Shown: positions 53,877-63,361, counted from the first letter of the stretch. The stretch is 64,000 nt of DNA from Maricaulis maris_C (GCF_049116555.1 NZ_JAGDYT010000012.1:23133-87132); one strand, 5' to 3'. Translations and numbers: made by a program. The notes: generated by a model from the letters alone, not told the origin.

Positions 53877-54189
53877 CCGCGAAAGCCTCCAGTTGGGCGA
53901 CGAGTCGGGCCTGAACCGGCCCTGCGGCCGCGATCCGGACTGTCTTCAAACGCGATGCCGCGCCGCGTATCACATCAATGTCGCGCTTGGGAATAGACAA
54001 TTGCTTGGCCAGAAGCGCAATCAGCGCTGCATTGGCCTTGCCCTTCTCGGGAACAGCCCGGACCCGCGCGGTCAAATGGCCCCGCCCGGCTGCATCTGTC
54101 CGCCAGGCCTCGACGCCATCGCGCGAGGCATTCGGCGACAGTCGGACCTGGAGCGTCACGGCGTCAACGGCGGCCGTGACGCGCTCCAC
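53857..54189 (-). CDS. yggU: DUF167/YggU-family protein
   Basis: A 110-residue protein with the DUF167 pattern LQVRLSPNASRDGVEAW and VRAVPEKGKANAALIALLAK. Function unknown; it begins directly after yggT and overlaps folD. Confidence 0.92.
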   Translation of the reverse strand: MERVTAAVDAVTLQVRLSPNASRDGVEAWRTDAAGRGHLTARVRAVPEKGKANAALIALLAKQLSIPKRDIDVIRGAASRLKTVRIAAAGPVQARLVAQLEAFADERTPD

Positions 54190-54489
54190 CTAGAAGATCC
54201 GGATCAACTCGTTGAGGACATAACCCTGCACAAAACCGATCAGCAGGATCAGGACGATTGGCGAGAAATCCATCCCCCCCAGGGGCGGCAGGACACGACG
54301 AATGGGCGCAAGAAGAGGCTCGGTAATCGCGTTGGTCATCCGCCAGATCGTGCCGACAAACTGATTGTGGCCGTTCACGACGTTGAAGCTGATCAGCCAG
54401 CTCAGGATGATGCCGATGATAACCACCAGCCACAGGAGGCTGAGGAGCGGGTGGATGATATAGATGATCAGACCGTCGATCGGTGACAT
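54190..54489 (-). CDS. yggT: YggT-family integral membrane protein
   Basis: A 99-residue protein with two hydrophobic regions (IIHPLLSLLWLVVIIGIILSWL, shown here in part as LLSLLWLVVIIGIILSWL, and IVLILLIGFVQGYVLNEL) and the motif NAITEPLLAPIRRVLPP. YggT proteins are implicated in membrane or division functions. It is the first gene of yggT-yggU-folD. Confidence 0.93.
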   Translation of the reverse strand: MSPIDGLIIYIIHPLLSLLWLVVIIGIILSWLISFNVVNGHNQFVGTIWRMTNAITEPLLAPIRRVLPPLGGMDFSPIVLILLIGFVQGYVLNELIRIF

Positions 54490-54607
54490 GGACTACCTTC
54501 TTTCGCCAGCGTTCGCCTTCTCCCGCTTCTAGCCCGCAATGTGCGCCAAGGTCCAGCGGCGCATGCTTGACACCACAGCACCGGAAAAGTAGGTGCCTGC
54601 TTGGTTC

Positions 54608-54687
<80 letters not shown>

Positions 54688-54832
54688 CTTCCCTATCGCT
54701 TCCGCTACGCCCGGCGTGGCGCGTTTCATCAGCGACGGCGCGAGCGCCGGACACGTGGCCAGAGCCGCAGTCGTACGCGCGAGGCGCAGACCCCGAACGT
54801 GACCGTCCCGTCCAGCTCAGCCAAAACCGGTC

Positions 54833-55249
54833 CTAGCCAACTGTCTGAGGCATGGCTCCGGCCAGACGCGCCAGATCCTCGACAAGTTTTCGGAATTCAT
54901 GCTGACGCGCAGGCTTCTGGGTAGCGCCCACAACATTGCCGAAAGTACGTGCAGGGCGGAGCATGTCCCCGGTCTCGCTGATGACCATGACAGGGATGTC
55001 GCGCAGGCCAGGCGCATCCTCGAGTCCTCGCAGCAGCCAGATCCCATCGCCCTGCGCCATGCACATATCGAGCAGGATACAGACGGGGAGCTTGGGAGGG
55101 TCACCGACCTGACGACACCGCAACAGATCAAGCGCCGCTTCGCCGGATCGCGCGACCTCCAGGCGAACGGCGTTTGAATACCGCTCGAACGCAATTCGCA
55201 CCAGATCGATGTCGTCTTCACAATCCTCAACCAGCAAAACGGTCTTCAT
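54833..55249 (-). CDS. Single-domain response regulator
   Basis: A 138-residue receiver from the ATG at 55249, with the acidic pocket LLVEDCEDDID, phospho-acceptor Asp in CILLDMCMAQGDG and the conserved Ser in VMVISETG. The usual Lys lies in TQKPAR. It is the second Rcp1-like regulator within 2.5 kb and is divergent from the HTH regulator at 55480, with a 230-bp intergenic region. Confidence 0.88.
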   Translation of the reverse strand: MKTVLLVEDCEDDIDLVRIAFERYSNAVRLEVARSGEAALDLLRCRQVGDPPKLPVCILLDMCMAQGDGIWLLRGLEDAPGLRDIPVMVISETGDMLRPARTFGNVVGATQKPARQHEFRKLVEDLARLAGAMPQTVG

Positions 55250-55405
55250 GGCCACACTCACACCTGCCGTTCGGATACCGTCTGGCGCCCGTCGACATCG
55301 CTCCCCATCACGCAGTCGATAGCGGCCGCGCGTCGCAAGTGTGCACCATGCTGGCATGGGCCAATTCAGGTCGCCTGTGTTCCAGCTCACACTCAGCTGG
55401 GAATT

Positions 55406-55436
55406 TGACTTGCTTCCCGCCGCCCGGAATATACTC
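55406..55436 (+). promoter_or_regulatory. Possible promoter of the HTH regulator
   Basis: TTGACT (55406-55411) and TATACT (55431-55436) are near-consensus -35 and -10 boxes, spaced by 19 bases, which is long. They lie 44 bases before the TTG start of the regulator. Confidence 0.4.
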
Positions 55437-55479
55437 CTACTTTTAGTATTGGAATTGGGGCTGCGTTGAGGGGCCGGCT

Positions 55480-56106
55480 TTGGATTGGGGCAAGGCTTTA
55501 CGGGAGTTTCGGGCGCAGACCAGCATCAACCAGCAAAGTCTGGCGGATCAGCTCGGAATAAGTCAGCCTCAGGTCTCTCGGATCGAGGCTGGAACGGCCA
55601 TCCCGCATCCGGACACCATCAGTACAATTCGCGCCCTGATCGAACGGCCGGACAATCGCAGCCTGTTTGACGGATTCCTGACCACAATCCGTTTCAATCC
55701 CCATGTCGCCTGCCTCGTCCAGCCCGATTTGGACACGGTGCGCTATGTCGCGCTGTCGCAGGGTTTCCGCGAACACCCCCAGTTTCGCCAGATCGATGTC
55801 GGCCAGACCGTGCGCAAGGATGCCAGTCGCAATGGCGAAGCCCTGATCATGGAAACGCTCCAGAGCGGAATCTTCAATGGCGAGGTCCTCGCCATCGACG
55901 CCATCTGGAAAGCCGAGATCGACCAGCACATCAACTTTTGGCATGGCATTCTGACCCCGATTCGCTCGGGCGCCGGCGGGTGGTATGTCCATTGTGGAAT
56001 GGCGCCGCTCAGCGCCACCGATTTCGAGGCCGAGCTCGAGCGGCGTGGCAAACCATTGCAAGTGCACACGCTGGAATCCGAACCGCTTGCAGGCCGAACC
56101 GTCTAG
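55480..56106 (+). CDS. XRE-type HTH regulator with PAS-like C-terminal domain
   Basis: A 208-residue protein starting with TTG at 55480 (GAGGGG upstream; the frame closes at 55444 and offers no ATG or GTG). The N-terminal ~60 residues form a Cro/CI helix-turn-helix (NQQSLADQLGISQPQVSRIE). The rest (about 75-190) looks PAS-like, with WYVHCGMAPLSATDFEAEL near its end. Divergent from the response regulator; a regulatory pair is plausible. Confidence 0.8.
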   Translation: MDWGKALREFRAQTSINQQSLADQLGISQPQVSRIEAGTAIPHPDTISTIRALIERPDNRSLFDGFLTTIRFNPHVACLVQPDLDTVRYVALSQGFREHPQFRQIDVGQTVRKDASRNGEALIMETLQSGIFNGEVLAIDAIWKAEIDQHINFWHGILTPIRSGAGGWYVHCGMAPLSATDFEAELERRGKPLQVHTLESEPLAGRTV

Positions 56107-56158
56107 CCTGTCCCCGCACGGGAACGCTTCCTTTACCGCCGCATGCTAGTCAGGTGGC

Positions 56159-56611
56159 ATGTCGATGACCGCCCGCCTCCTGTCGGCCCTTTTGGGACTG
56201 ATGCTGATCCTGGTCAATCCAGGCATGGCCGCTTGGGCGAGCCCGCCGGCCTCCAGCGAGTCCTCGGAGGAAAGCCGCCACCGCACCATCACGTCGTCGG
56301 AAACCTATATGCCGCTGCCGCCATTGACGGCGACGGTGCAGGCGAACCGCCGGGCGCGTGGCATCCTTCAGATCGAGGCTGGGTTGGAAATCGAGGACCC
56401 GCGCATTCGGCATCGGGTCGAGCGCTACATGCCGCGCCTGCGCAATGCCTATGTCTCTGCCCTGTCGATCTATACAGGCATGCATTACAGCTTCGGCGAT
56501 GTGCCCGACGCTGACCGGATCGCGCAGATCCTGCAGGAAGCAACCGACATGACGCTCGGTCAGGAGGGCGCCGATGTCCTCATCGGGATGATCATCATCC
56601 ACGCCGACTGA
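56159..56611 (+). CDS. Exported protein with FliL-like C-terminal region, unknown function
   Basis: A 150-residue protein with a Sec signal (ALLGLMLILVNPGMAAWA) and a C-terminal part reading RERYMPRLRNAYVSALSIYTG-like sequence (here VERYMPRLRNAYVSALSIY) and ATDMTLGQEGADVLIGMI. This resembles periplasmic regions of flagellar FliL-like proteins, but I am not certain. It follows the HTH regulator by 52 bp. Confidence 0.6.
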   Translation: MSMTARLLSALLGLMLILVNPGMAAWASPPASSESSEESRHRTITSSETYMPLPPLTATVQANRRARGILQIEAGLEIEDPRIRHRVERYMPRLRNAYVSALSIYTGMHYSFGDVPDADRIAQILQEATDMTLGQEGADVLIGMIIIHAD

Positions 56612-56632
56612 GGCGCGACCGCTACGGATTTC

Positions 56633-56914
56633 TCAGAGACCGGAAATGCTGTCCATGAAGCCGGCAAGCTCGACATCGAGCCCGGTCACTCCACCCGCAT
56701 CATGCGTGGTCAGGGTCACATCGACCTTGTTCCAGACATTGAACCACTCCGGATGGTGATTCATGGCCTCCGCCTTCACGGCGACCCGGCTCATAAAACC
56801 CCAGGCCGCATTGAAATCGCTGAATTCAAAGACCTTGCGAATGGCGTCTCGTCCATCCACGGCCTGCCAGCCGGTCAGCTGGTCCAGCGCGGCTTGCGCC
56901 CCGATCTTGGTCAT
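56633..56914 (-). CDS. phhB: Pterin-4a-carbinolamine dehydratase
   Basis: A 93-residue PCD-family protein with the active-site motif EAMNHHPEWFNVWNKVDVTL and a C-terminal helix. It recycles tetrahydrobiopterin for aromatic hydroxylases; no phenylalanine hydroxylase is nearby. Convergent with the FliL-like gene and 29 bp downstream of bioB. Confidence 0.93.
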   Translation of the reverse strand: MTKIGAQAALDQLTGWQAVDGRDAIRKVFEFSDFNAAWGFMSRVAVKAEAMNHHPEWFNVWNKVDVTLTTHDAGGVTGLDVELAGFMDSISGL

Positions 56915-56943
56915 ATCTGCCTCCCGGCCTCGTGTATTCGCGC

Positions 56944-57951
56944 CTATTCGGCGGGAACCGAACCATCCGCCCCAAGCGTCATCGGCTCGATGCCCAGCGC
57001 CTTGAACAGGTCGAAATCATCGTGCTGTTCCGGATTGGGCGTGGTCAGCAATTCCTCGCCCACAAAGATCGAGTTGGCACCGGCCAGGAAACACAGCGCC
57101 TGCAATTCGCGGCTCATGCCCTCACGGCCGGCTGACAGGCGGACCATCGAGCGCGGCATCAGGATGCGGGCCGTCGCGATCGTGCGGACAAACTCGATGC
57201 CGTCGAGCGGCTTGCTGTCGCCCAGCGGCGTATTTGGAACGGCCACCAGGTGATTGATCGGCACACTCTCCGGATGCGGATCCATTGAGGCCAGTTCTGT
57301 GAGCAGGCCGATCCGGGCGGCTTCGTCTTCGCCCATGCCGACAATCCCGCCGGTGCAGACATGAATGCCGGCGCCTCGGACCCGCGACAGGGTATCGATC
57401 CGGTCCTGATAGGTCCGGGTCGAGATCACGCGGCCATAATCTTCCGGCGCCGTATCCAGATTGTGATTGTAATAATCCAGTCCCGCATCACGCAGTTTGA
57501 CGGCCTGGTCATCGGTCAGCATGCCCAGCGTGACACAGGTTTCCATGCCCATCGATTTGACGCCGGTGATCATGTCGCAGATCACGTCTTCATCGCGAGT
57601 CTTCAGCTCACGCCAGGCCGCACCCATGCAAAAACGCGTCGCGCCTCCGTCTTTGGCCTTTTTCGCCGCATCAAGGACATCATCCAACGGCATCAGCTTG
57701 GAGGCTTTCAGCCCGGTGTCGAAATGCGCCGACTGATTGCAATAGCCGCAGTCCTCGGCACAGCCACCTGTCTTGATCGACAGCAACTGGCTGGTCTGCA
57801 CCTGATTGGCCGGATGGCATTGCCTGTGCACGGATTGCGCCGCAAAGATGAGATCGTTGAACGGCGCGCGGTAGATTTCACCGGCCGATTCACGTGTCCA
57901 GTCCGTACGGGCCTGGGTCAGGCGATCAGGATAATTGAGCATATTGGTCAT
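56944..57951 (-). CDS. bioB: Biotin synthase
   Basis: A 335-residue radical-SAM enzyme with Cys64, Cys68 and Cys71 (CAEDCGYC) ligating the 4Fe-4S cluster. Conserved HNLDT (in YYNHNLDTAPE) and the arginine-bearing ARILMPRSMVRLSAGRE carry auxiliary-cluster residues. It inserts sulfur into dethiobiotin. No other bio genes are adjacent. Confidence 0.97.
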   Translation of the reverse strand: MTNMLNYPDRLTQARTDWTRESAGEIYRAPFNDLIFAAQSVHRQCHPANQVQTSQLLSIKTGGCAEDCGYCNQSAHFDTGLKASKLMPLDDVLDAAKKAKDGGATRFCMGAAWRELKTRDEDVICDMITGVKSMGMETCVTLGMLTDDQAVKLRDAGLDYYNHNLDTAPEDYGRVISTRTYQDRIDTLSRVRGAGIHVCTGGIVGMGEDEAARIGLLTELASMDPHPESVPINHLVAVPNTPLGDSKPLDGIEFVRTIATARILMPRSMVRLSAGREGMSRELQALCFLAGANSIFVGEELLTTPNPEQHDDFDLFKALGIEPMTLGADGSVPAE

Positions 57952-57970
57952 AGGGGATCACTCCGGCGCG

Positions 57971-58366
57971 ATGTCAGCGGAACCTAGAAACACATTGGCG
58001 GCCCGTCCAGATGCGGGACTGCGCTGGGGCGCGAGAATCGTACTTCTCACCCTGCTTTTCCTGATTACAAATCTGGCCCTGACACCGAGTCTGGCGACGC
58101 CCGCCACCATGTTCGGCCTGGACAAGCTTCAGCATGCCGTCGCCTTTCTGGTGCTGATGCTGGTCGCCCGGATCAGCATCGTGTCGTGGCCGCTCTGGGT
58201 GCATGCGCTCTGGCTCGCAGCCTATGGCGCCACAATCGAACTCCTGCAGGCAATGGGAGACGGGGGGCGTACGGCCTCGCTGGCTGACTTCCTTGCTGAT
58301 CTGGCCGGAATCCTGCTGGGCGTACTGGCTATTCTCTTCGTCAGACGCGTCGCCAAGCGGCCATGA
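57971..58366 (+). CDS. VanZ-like small membrane protein
   Basis: A 131-residue protein with about four hydrophobic helices (VLLTLLFLITNLALTPSL, AVAFLVLMLVARISIVSW, and two more). The motif DKLQHAVAFLVL resembles the VanZ DKxxHFxxY region, and SLADFLADLAGILLG the C-terminal part. Function unknown. It is divergent from bioB by 19 bp, with a weak ribosome-binding site. Confidence 0.8.
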   Translation: MSAEPRNTLAARPDAGLRWGARIVLLTLLFLITNLALTPSLATPATMFGLDKLQHAVAFLVLMLVARISIVSWPLWVHALWLAAYGATIELLQAMGDGGRTASLADFLADLAGILLGVLAILFVRRVAKRP

Positions 58367-58393
58367 AAAAGGCCCCGTAAAACGGGGCCTTCT
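58367..58393. terminator. Bidirectional terminator between VanZ-like and symporter genes
   Basis: AAGGCCCCGT (58369-58378) pairs with ACGGGGCCTT (58382-58391) with a 3-nt loop, flanked by an A run on one side, between convergent genes. Confidence 0.88.
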
Positions 58394-58416
58394 CCATTTC
58401 AGCACTCAGCGCGGGA

Positions 58417-60030
58417 TCAGCTCTCCGGCTTGTCCTCTGGCTTGACCTCAGTCTCGCCATCGGCCTCGGCAGCCGGAGCGTCGTCGACATGTGCACTGGC
58501 ATCGTAATCAACATCCAGCGAACCATCGACGATCTTGGCATCATGCTCCTTGGTGATCTTGAAGATCGCTCCGGAGAGCAAGAGCAGGGCGATGAGGTTC
58601 GGGGCTGCCATCGCCGCATTGGCGATACCGCCCAACCGCCAGATCACATCAACCTGCTGCAGCGCGCCGATGAAAACGAACGCCACCCAGACAAGGCGGA
58701 AAGGCAGAACCATCTTCTCACCGCCGAGGAAGGCGATTGCCCGCTCACCATAATAGGACCAGCCCAGAATGGTGGTGAAGGCGAAGAAGGCCAGGATCAA
58801 CGCGATATACCAATCACCCATCGGCAGTGCCGAAGCATAGGCACCCTGCGTGACCTGAATACCTTCCAGTCCGGCCTGCCAGGCATAGCCGATCGTTTCG
58901 CCGGCTTCATTGTAGACGAAGTCACCGGTCACTGTGAGGATAACCAGCGCGGTCATGGTGCAGATCACCATCGTGTCCAGGAAGGTTCCGACCATGGCGA
59001 TCTTGCCTTGCTGGACCGGGTCCTTGGTACGAGCGGCAGCGTGGGCGATCGGAGCAGAACCCTGACCGGCCTCATTGGAGAACAGGCCGCGTTCGACACC
59101 GAAGCGGATGCCCGCGGCGATCGAAGCGCCCAGGAAGCCGCCGGCCGCAGCTTGCGGCTCGAACAAACCCTGGAAGATCGACATGAAGGCTGCCGGCACT
59201 TCCCCGATGTTGATCACAAGGGTGAACAGGGCGACCAGGACATAGGTGACGGCCATGGCCGGCACGACTCGACCGGCCACGGAGCCAATCGACTTGATGC
59301 CGCCGATGATCACGATGAAGGTCACGACGGCGAGGATGGCGCCGACGATCATCTTCGAGGACATTGCGTCCGGATCCATCAGGCCGCCATTACCCAGCGC
59401 CGTCACGAGGCCGTTTGTCAACGAGTTGGACTGGATCATGTTGCCGGTCGCCAGAGCCGAGAACAGGGTGCCGACAGCAAACAGCACGGCGAGCCACATC
59501 CAGCTCCGACCCAGACCGTTCCTGATGTAGTACATCGGGCCGCCGGCGACGCTGGAATTGCCGTCCTTGGGATGCTCGCGATAACGCACGGCGAGCATGG
59601 ATTCACCGTAGGCCGAGGCCATGCCGACCAGGGCCGTGATCCACATCCAGAAGATCGCGGCAGGTCCGCCCAGCGTGATCGCGGTCGCGACGCCAGCGAG
59701 ATTACCCGTGCCGACCTGCCCAGAGAGGGCCGTTGCGAGCGCCTGGAAGGGCGAGATCGCGCCGTCTTCCTTGTCATGTCCGCCTGTAAAGATCGAACGG
59801 AAGGCACGCGGCAGCTGACGAAGCGGCATGAAGCGCAAGCCAATCATCAGATACAGGCCGGTGCCCAGAAGGAGAATAGTGATCGGACCGACAGGCAGGA
59901 TGACCTGGTCACCCCAATTGCCGCCCCAGAGAAAATCACTGAAGGTTTCGATGCCGCCGACGACCGTTTCGTAGAGCGCGGTCATACCGTCGGTCGAAGC
60001 AGCCTCCGTCGCGGTAGATTCCTGATACAT
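58417..60030 (-). CDS. Alanine/glycine:sodium symporter (AGCS family)
   Basis: A 537-residue transporter with the AGCS signature in GQVGTGNLAGVATAITLGGP, ten or more hydrophobic helices, and VERGLFSNEAGQGSAPIAHA. It couples amino-acid uptake to sodium, fitting a marine lineage. The C terminus is an acidic Ala/Glu/Asp tail of about 45 residues after VDGSLDVDYDASAH. The start at 60030 has the better position; an internal Met at residue 16 is an alternative. Confidence 0.95.
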   Translation of the reverse strand: MYQESTATEAASTDGMTALYETVVGGIETFSDFLWGGNWGDQVILPVGPITILLLGTGLYLMIGLRFMPLRQLPRAFRSIFTGGHDKEDGAISPFQALATALSGQVGTGNLAGVATAITLGGPAAIFWMWITALVGMASAYGESMLAVRYREHPKDGNSSVAGGPMYYIRNGLGRSWMWLAVLFAVGTLFSALATGNMIQSNSLTNGLVTALGNGGLMDPDAMSSKMIVGAILAVVTFIVIIGGIKSIGSVAGRVVPAMAVTYVLVALFTLVINIGEVPAAFMSIFQGLFEPQAAAGGFLGASIAAGIRFGVERGLFSNEAGQGSAPIAHAAARTKDPVQQGKIAMVGTFLDTMVICTMTALVILTVTGDFVYNEAGETIGYAWQAGLEGIQVTQGAYASALPMGDWYIALILAFFAFTTILGWSYYGERAIAFLGGEKMVLPFRLVWVAFVFIGALQQVDVIWRLGGIANAAMAAPNLIALLLLSGAIFKITKEHDAKIVDGSLDVDYDASAHVDDAPAAEADGETEVKPEDKPES

Positions 60031-60195
60031 GAAAACGTGTCCCCTCCCCGGACAAGATTGAAGATCGGCAGCACACTAGGCAGTCCGGTCCATGCCTGAA
60101 AGGCTTTTATTCGCCTCCATTGCAGCCTCATGAACCCCAATTAAGTTGAGTCAGCTTGGTTTCGACGGATGCTTGCGGACCAACAGGGGGTCACA

Positions 60196-61521
60196 ATGAT
60201 CAAACAAATCACGACAGGCTTGGTCTCGGGCGCGTTGGTTTTCGCGTTTTCATCAACCGCCTCAGCTCAGACATCCATCAGTGACGCACAGCGCGACGCA
60301 GCCGTCTCCGCTCTCGCACAAGTGATCGAGGACGAGTTCTTCGACGCCGAACGCGCGGCGCAAATAGCCGAAGGCCTGCGGTCAGCGAGTGCCGACGGCG
60401 CATTCGACGTCATTGATGAGGCCGAGACCCTGGCATCTGCCCTGACCGCTCGCCTGTCGGAAGAAGACCGCCATTTCGGCGTCAATTATATCGGACCGGA
60501 GGCGGTCGCCGCTGCCAACGCCCCCCGCGAGAGCCGCCCGCGCCCGTCTGACGGCGATCGCTGGGCCGGACTGCGCCGCCAGAATTTCGGCTTTGCCAGC
60601 GTCGAGATCCTGCCCGGCAATATCGGCTATATCGACCTGCGCCAATTCGCTCCAATCCAACCGGCGGAATCGACGGCCCGCGCGGCGCTCGAATTCATCG
60701 CCGGAACCGATGCGGTGATCTTTGATGTCCGTCAGAATGGGGGCGGTGCACCCTCAATGGTGCAATACCTGGTCAGCCACTTCCTCCAGCCAGGCGGCCA
60801 GACCCTGATCAACACATTCGTGTCGCGGGACTATGCATATCCCAACCAGATGTGGTCGCTGCCCTCCCACCCGGCAGGCAATCGCCCCGATATTCCGCTC
60901 TATGTCCTGACCAGCGCCCGGACCGGATCTGCCGGTGAAGCCTTTCCCTATCATCTCAAGGCTCTCGAGCGCGCCACCCTTATCGGCGAGTCCACCTATG
61001 GCGCCGGCAATCCGGGTGGAACCTTCCTGACCGAGGCGGGCTTCACCATCTTCGTCTCAACCGGGTCGGCACAAAACCCGATCACCGGCACCAATTGGGA
61101 AGGCACGGGCGTGCAGCCACACATCGAGACCGCTGCCGGTGACGCGCTCGATACCGCGCTCGCCAATGCCTATGCGACCTTGCTGGAGTCCGGCATCGAT
61201 GACGGAGCGCGCCTGACCCTGGAGTGGGCCCTGGAAGGCCTGAATGCCAATGCAGAGCCCGTCTCGCTGAGCGAAACCGCACTGGCCCGCTACGCCGGAA
61301 CATACGGGATCCGCCGCTTCTCGGTTGAAGACGGGCAATTGATCTATAGCCGCGACGGTCGCCCCGGTGCCGCCCTTCAATCGCTCGGCGATCATCGCTT
61401 CCGGCTCGAGGACGACGATGATGCCCGCTTCATTTTCGTGATCGGTGGTTCCGGTCCCGCGGATCGCATGGACCTGCACCTCGCCGATGGTCGGGTGATC
61501 GGGAATGTCCGAACAGACTGA
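60196..61521 (+). CDS. S41-family serine peptidase, exported
   Basis: A 441-residue protein with an AGGGGG ribosome-binding site and a Sec signal (GALVFAFSSTASAQ). The peptidase core contains GYIDLRQFAPIQPAESTARA, DVRQNGGGAPSMVQYLVS and the catalytic Ser in LTSARTGSAGEAFPY. No PDZ domain is obvious. A C-terminal beta-rich domain follows from about residue 350 (YAGTYGIRRFSVEDGQLIYS). Probably a periplasmic peptidase. Confidence 0.9.
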   Translation: MIKQITTGLVSGALVFAFSSTASAQTSISDAQRDAAVSALAQVIEDEFFDAERAAQIAEGLRSASADGAFDVIDEAETLASALTARLSEEDRHFGVNYIGPEAVAAANAPRESRPRPSDGDRWAGLRRQNFGFASVEILPGNIGYIDLRQFAPIQPAESTARAALEFIAGTDAVIFDVRQNGGGAPSMVQYLVSHFLQPGGQTLINTFVSRDYAYPNQMWSLPSHPAGNRPDIPLYVLTSARTGSAGEAFPYHLKALERATLIGESTYGAGNPGGTFLTEAGFTIFVSTGSAQNPITGTNWEGTGVQPHIETAAGDALDTALANAYATLLESGIDDGARLTLEWALEGLNANAEPVSLSETALARYAGTYGIRRFSVEDGQLIYSRDGRPGAALQSLGDHRFRLEDDDDARFIFVIGGSGPADRMDLHLADGRVIGNVRTD

Positions 61522-61523
61522 GA

Positions 61524-62087
61524 TCAGTCGGTCAGAACTTCGATCGCGAAAACTCCGTAGACCCAGTCATCATCATTCATTCCGGTCAGCGCGGGATCCG
61601 TACCCCGCGGCCAGACCAGCATGGCCGGACCGCGTCCGCCTATCCCCAGCGGGCGGCCATCCTGAAACAGGGCCAGGATAACGTCATGAGACTGATAGCG
61701 GTCGGCGGAAATATCGCGCTGATAGCCATCGAGCGCGGTGACACGGACTGAACGGTCGCTCACCCCCGCAAGGGCAAGGACATCGCGGAGAAGCGGCCCG
61801 CTGAAACTGTGAGTATCACTGCCAGCCGGGAAGTCGGTGTCCAGCGTCAGGGGATCAAAGGCGGCCAGCTCGGACGCGGTAAAGCCGAGCGCGCGCTCGA
61901 AGGCGAGACCGTAACTGGCAAACAGAGGCTCTTCAGCCGCCTGCATCCCGCCGCGATCATACTGCGCGAGCGGGCCGTGCAAGGTGACGAGGTCGGGCCC
62001 GACCCGGTTTGTCTCGGCGGTTGGCTGGCAAGCGGCCAGGACGCCCGCAAGCAGGGCTGGCGCGACGAAGCCGGTCATGAAGCGCAT
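61524..62087 (-). CDS. Molybdopterin-binding-domain-like lipoprotein
   Basis: A 187-residue protein with lipobox LAAC. The body matches the oxidoreductase molybdopterin-binding fold: FSGPLLRDVLALAGV, VRVTALDGYQRDI and GRGPAMLVWPRG. Family enzymes need a conserved Cys to bind molybdenum; I see none in the mature part, so it may be a non-catalytic relative. It abuts the S41 gene tail to tail. Confidence 0.78.
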   Translation of the reverse strand: MRFMTGFVAPALLAGVLAACQPTAETNRVGPDLVTLHGPLAQYDRGGMQAAEEPLFASYGLAFERALGFTASELAAFDPLTLDTDFPAGSDTHSFSGPLLRDVLALAGVSDRSVRVTALDGYQRDISADRYQSHDVILALFQDGRPLGIGGRGPAMLVWPRGTDPALTGMNDDDWVYGVFAIEVLTD

Positions 62088-62118
62088 GCCGTGTCCCTTT
62101 CTAGCGGATCCGGTGTCA

Positions 62119-63027
62119 TCACAAATACGTTCCGGCGAGCGTCACAACGCGACCGCCCGTGCCGATCTTGAAACGCGCAATGCCAGCCCCCGAAGTCGTA
62201 TTCACTCCGCCCAGATCCAGCTGTTGCACCCCGCGTGCCCGCAACTGTTCGATCGCGCTCCAGAGCAGGAAGTTATGCGCACCGCGGGGCGCATTCTCAT
62301 GGTCGAGCCAGCCAATCTGGTATGTAGCGGAACAGCCGTGGACCAGAAACAGCATCGCGGCCTGCTTCTGCTTGCCGGTATCCGCACGCAGGATGAGAAG
62401 ACTGTCGCGGGCCTGCCTGGCCTCGACAAATTCCGGCACGAGGGTGGCCGGCGTGGACCGATAGCCTCGCGCGGCACGCTGCCCCTCCTCGCTGGCGAGA
62501 AGCCAGCGATATTGGGCCAGCTTGGTGCCATTGCTGACGACAGAGAGGCCGGATTTCTCTGCTGCCTTGAGATTGTTCCGCCATTTCTGGTCAAAGCCGG
62601 CCCGCAAGGCGTCAAGGTCCTGGGTCAGGTCCAGAATCACTGTGGAATGACCCGTCATCACGCGGCTTAAACGCCGCGTACCGGCATCAAGCGCCTCGTC
62701 CGGTGTGATCATGACGAGGCGGGGCCGCGACAGGCCGAGGCCGGTCTTGAGCAAGCGATAGGCCTGCTGGCGCTTTGCGTCTGAGACGCTCTCCAGCCAG
62801 ACCGGGCCACGGGTGCACAGCGCCATGTCGACCAGGCCGGCGATTTTCCGCGCTGTGAACTGGACGAGGCCGATCAGCACACCCTCATCCACCAGCCCGG
62901 CGCGAATGACCCGTCCGCCCAGCCGTGTCACAGCCTCCCCATAACTCCAATCCTGCTGGAGCGCTGCGGGCCGGGCCATAAGGGCGAGATCCCATGTCGG
63001 CTGGCCGATATCCAAATCGATTTGCAT
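62119..63027 (-). CDS. FemAB/GNAT-like acyltransferase
   Basis: A 302-residue protein from the ATG at 63027. The motif DQKWRNNLKAAEKSGL matches the FemAB/peptidoglycan-bridge-like GNAT families, and NFLLWSAIEQLRARGVQQLD with DLGGVN closes the fold. It may transfer an amino acid or acyl group to a surface polymer or lipid. The substrate is unknown. Confidence 0.83.
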   Translation of the reverse strand: MQIDLDIGQPTWDLALMARPAALQQDWSYGEAVTRLGGRVIRAGLVDEGVLIGLVQFTARKIAGLVDMALCTRGPVWLESVSDAKRQQAYRLLKTGLGLSRPRLVMITPDEALDAGTRRLSRVMTGHSTVILDLTQDLDALRAGFDQKWRNNLKAAEKSGLSVVSNGTKLAQYRWLLASEEGQRAARGYRSTPATLVPEFVEARQARDSLLILRADTGKQKQAAMLFLVHGCSATYQIGWLDHENAPRGAHNFLLWSAIEQLRARGVQQLDLGGVNTTSGAGIARFKIGTGGRVVTLAGTYL

Positions 63028-63088
63028 GGGAGGAAGCGTTAGGGATATCCGGTTAATGAGAGTTAAGCATAACCGAAAGGACGCAGCG

Positions 63089-63271
63089 ATGCTTGGAAAG
63101 CGACCCCAGACTGTCATGGGCCACACTATCGCCGAGCCACGGTTGACCCTGATGGCCGTGTGGCTGGGCTTTCTCTATGTCGGCCTTCCCTTGCTTGTGT
63201 TCACAGGCTTGCTCGACCTCGCCATGCAGGTAATCTTCGGCGTCTGTACCGGCCTCTGGTGTCTGCGCTGA
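63089..63271 (+). CDS. Small membrane protein, unknown function
   Basis: A 60-residue protein from the ATG at 63089, with AAAGGA upstream. It has a short basic N terminus and one or two hydrophobic helices (LTLMAVWLGFLYVGLPLLVF). I do not recognise it. Divergent from the FemAB-like gene across 61 bp. Confidence 0.55.
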   Translation: MLGKRPQTVMGHTIAEPRLTLMAVWLGFLYVGLPLLVFTGLLDLAMQVIFGVCTGLWCLR

Positions 63272-63361
63272 TCCGAACGGGTCCAGGACTCATGTGAATT
63301 GGCGGGACATGTGATGGTTGGCGTGCTTGAGTGGCGGCTCCAATGCCTTGGGGGAAAAGAC

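Noticed and set aside
58489..60099. A 536-codon plus-strand frame over the symporter.
   Set aside because: It is His/Asp/Gln-rich with no domain and is antisense to a gene with clear AGCS signatures.
63050..63066. TTAA-N6-TTAA near the small membrane gene, close to a CtrA site.
   Set aside because: CtrA sites need a 7-base spacer; this has 6 and lacks the trailing C.
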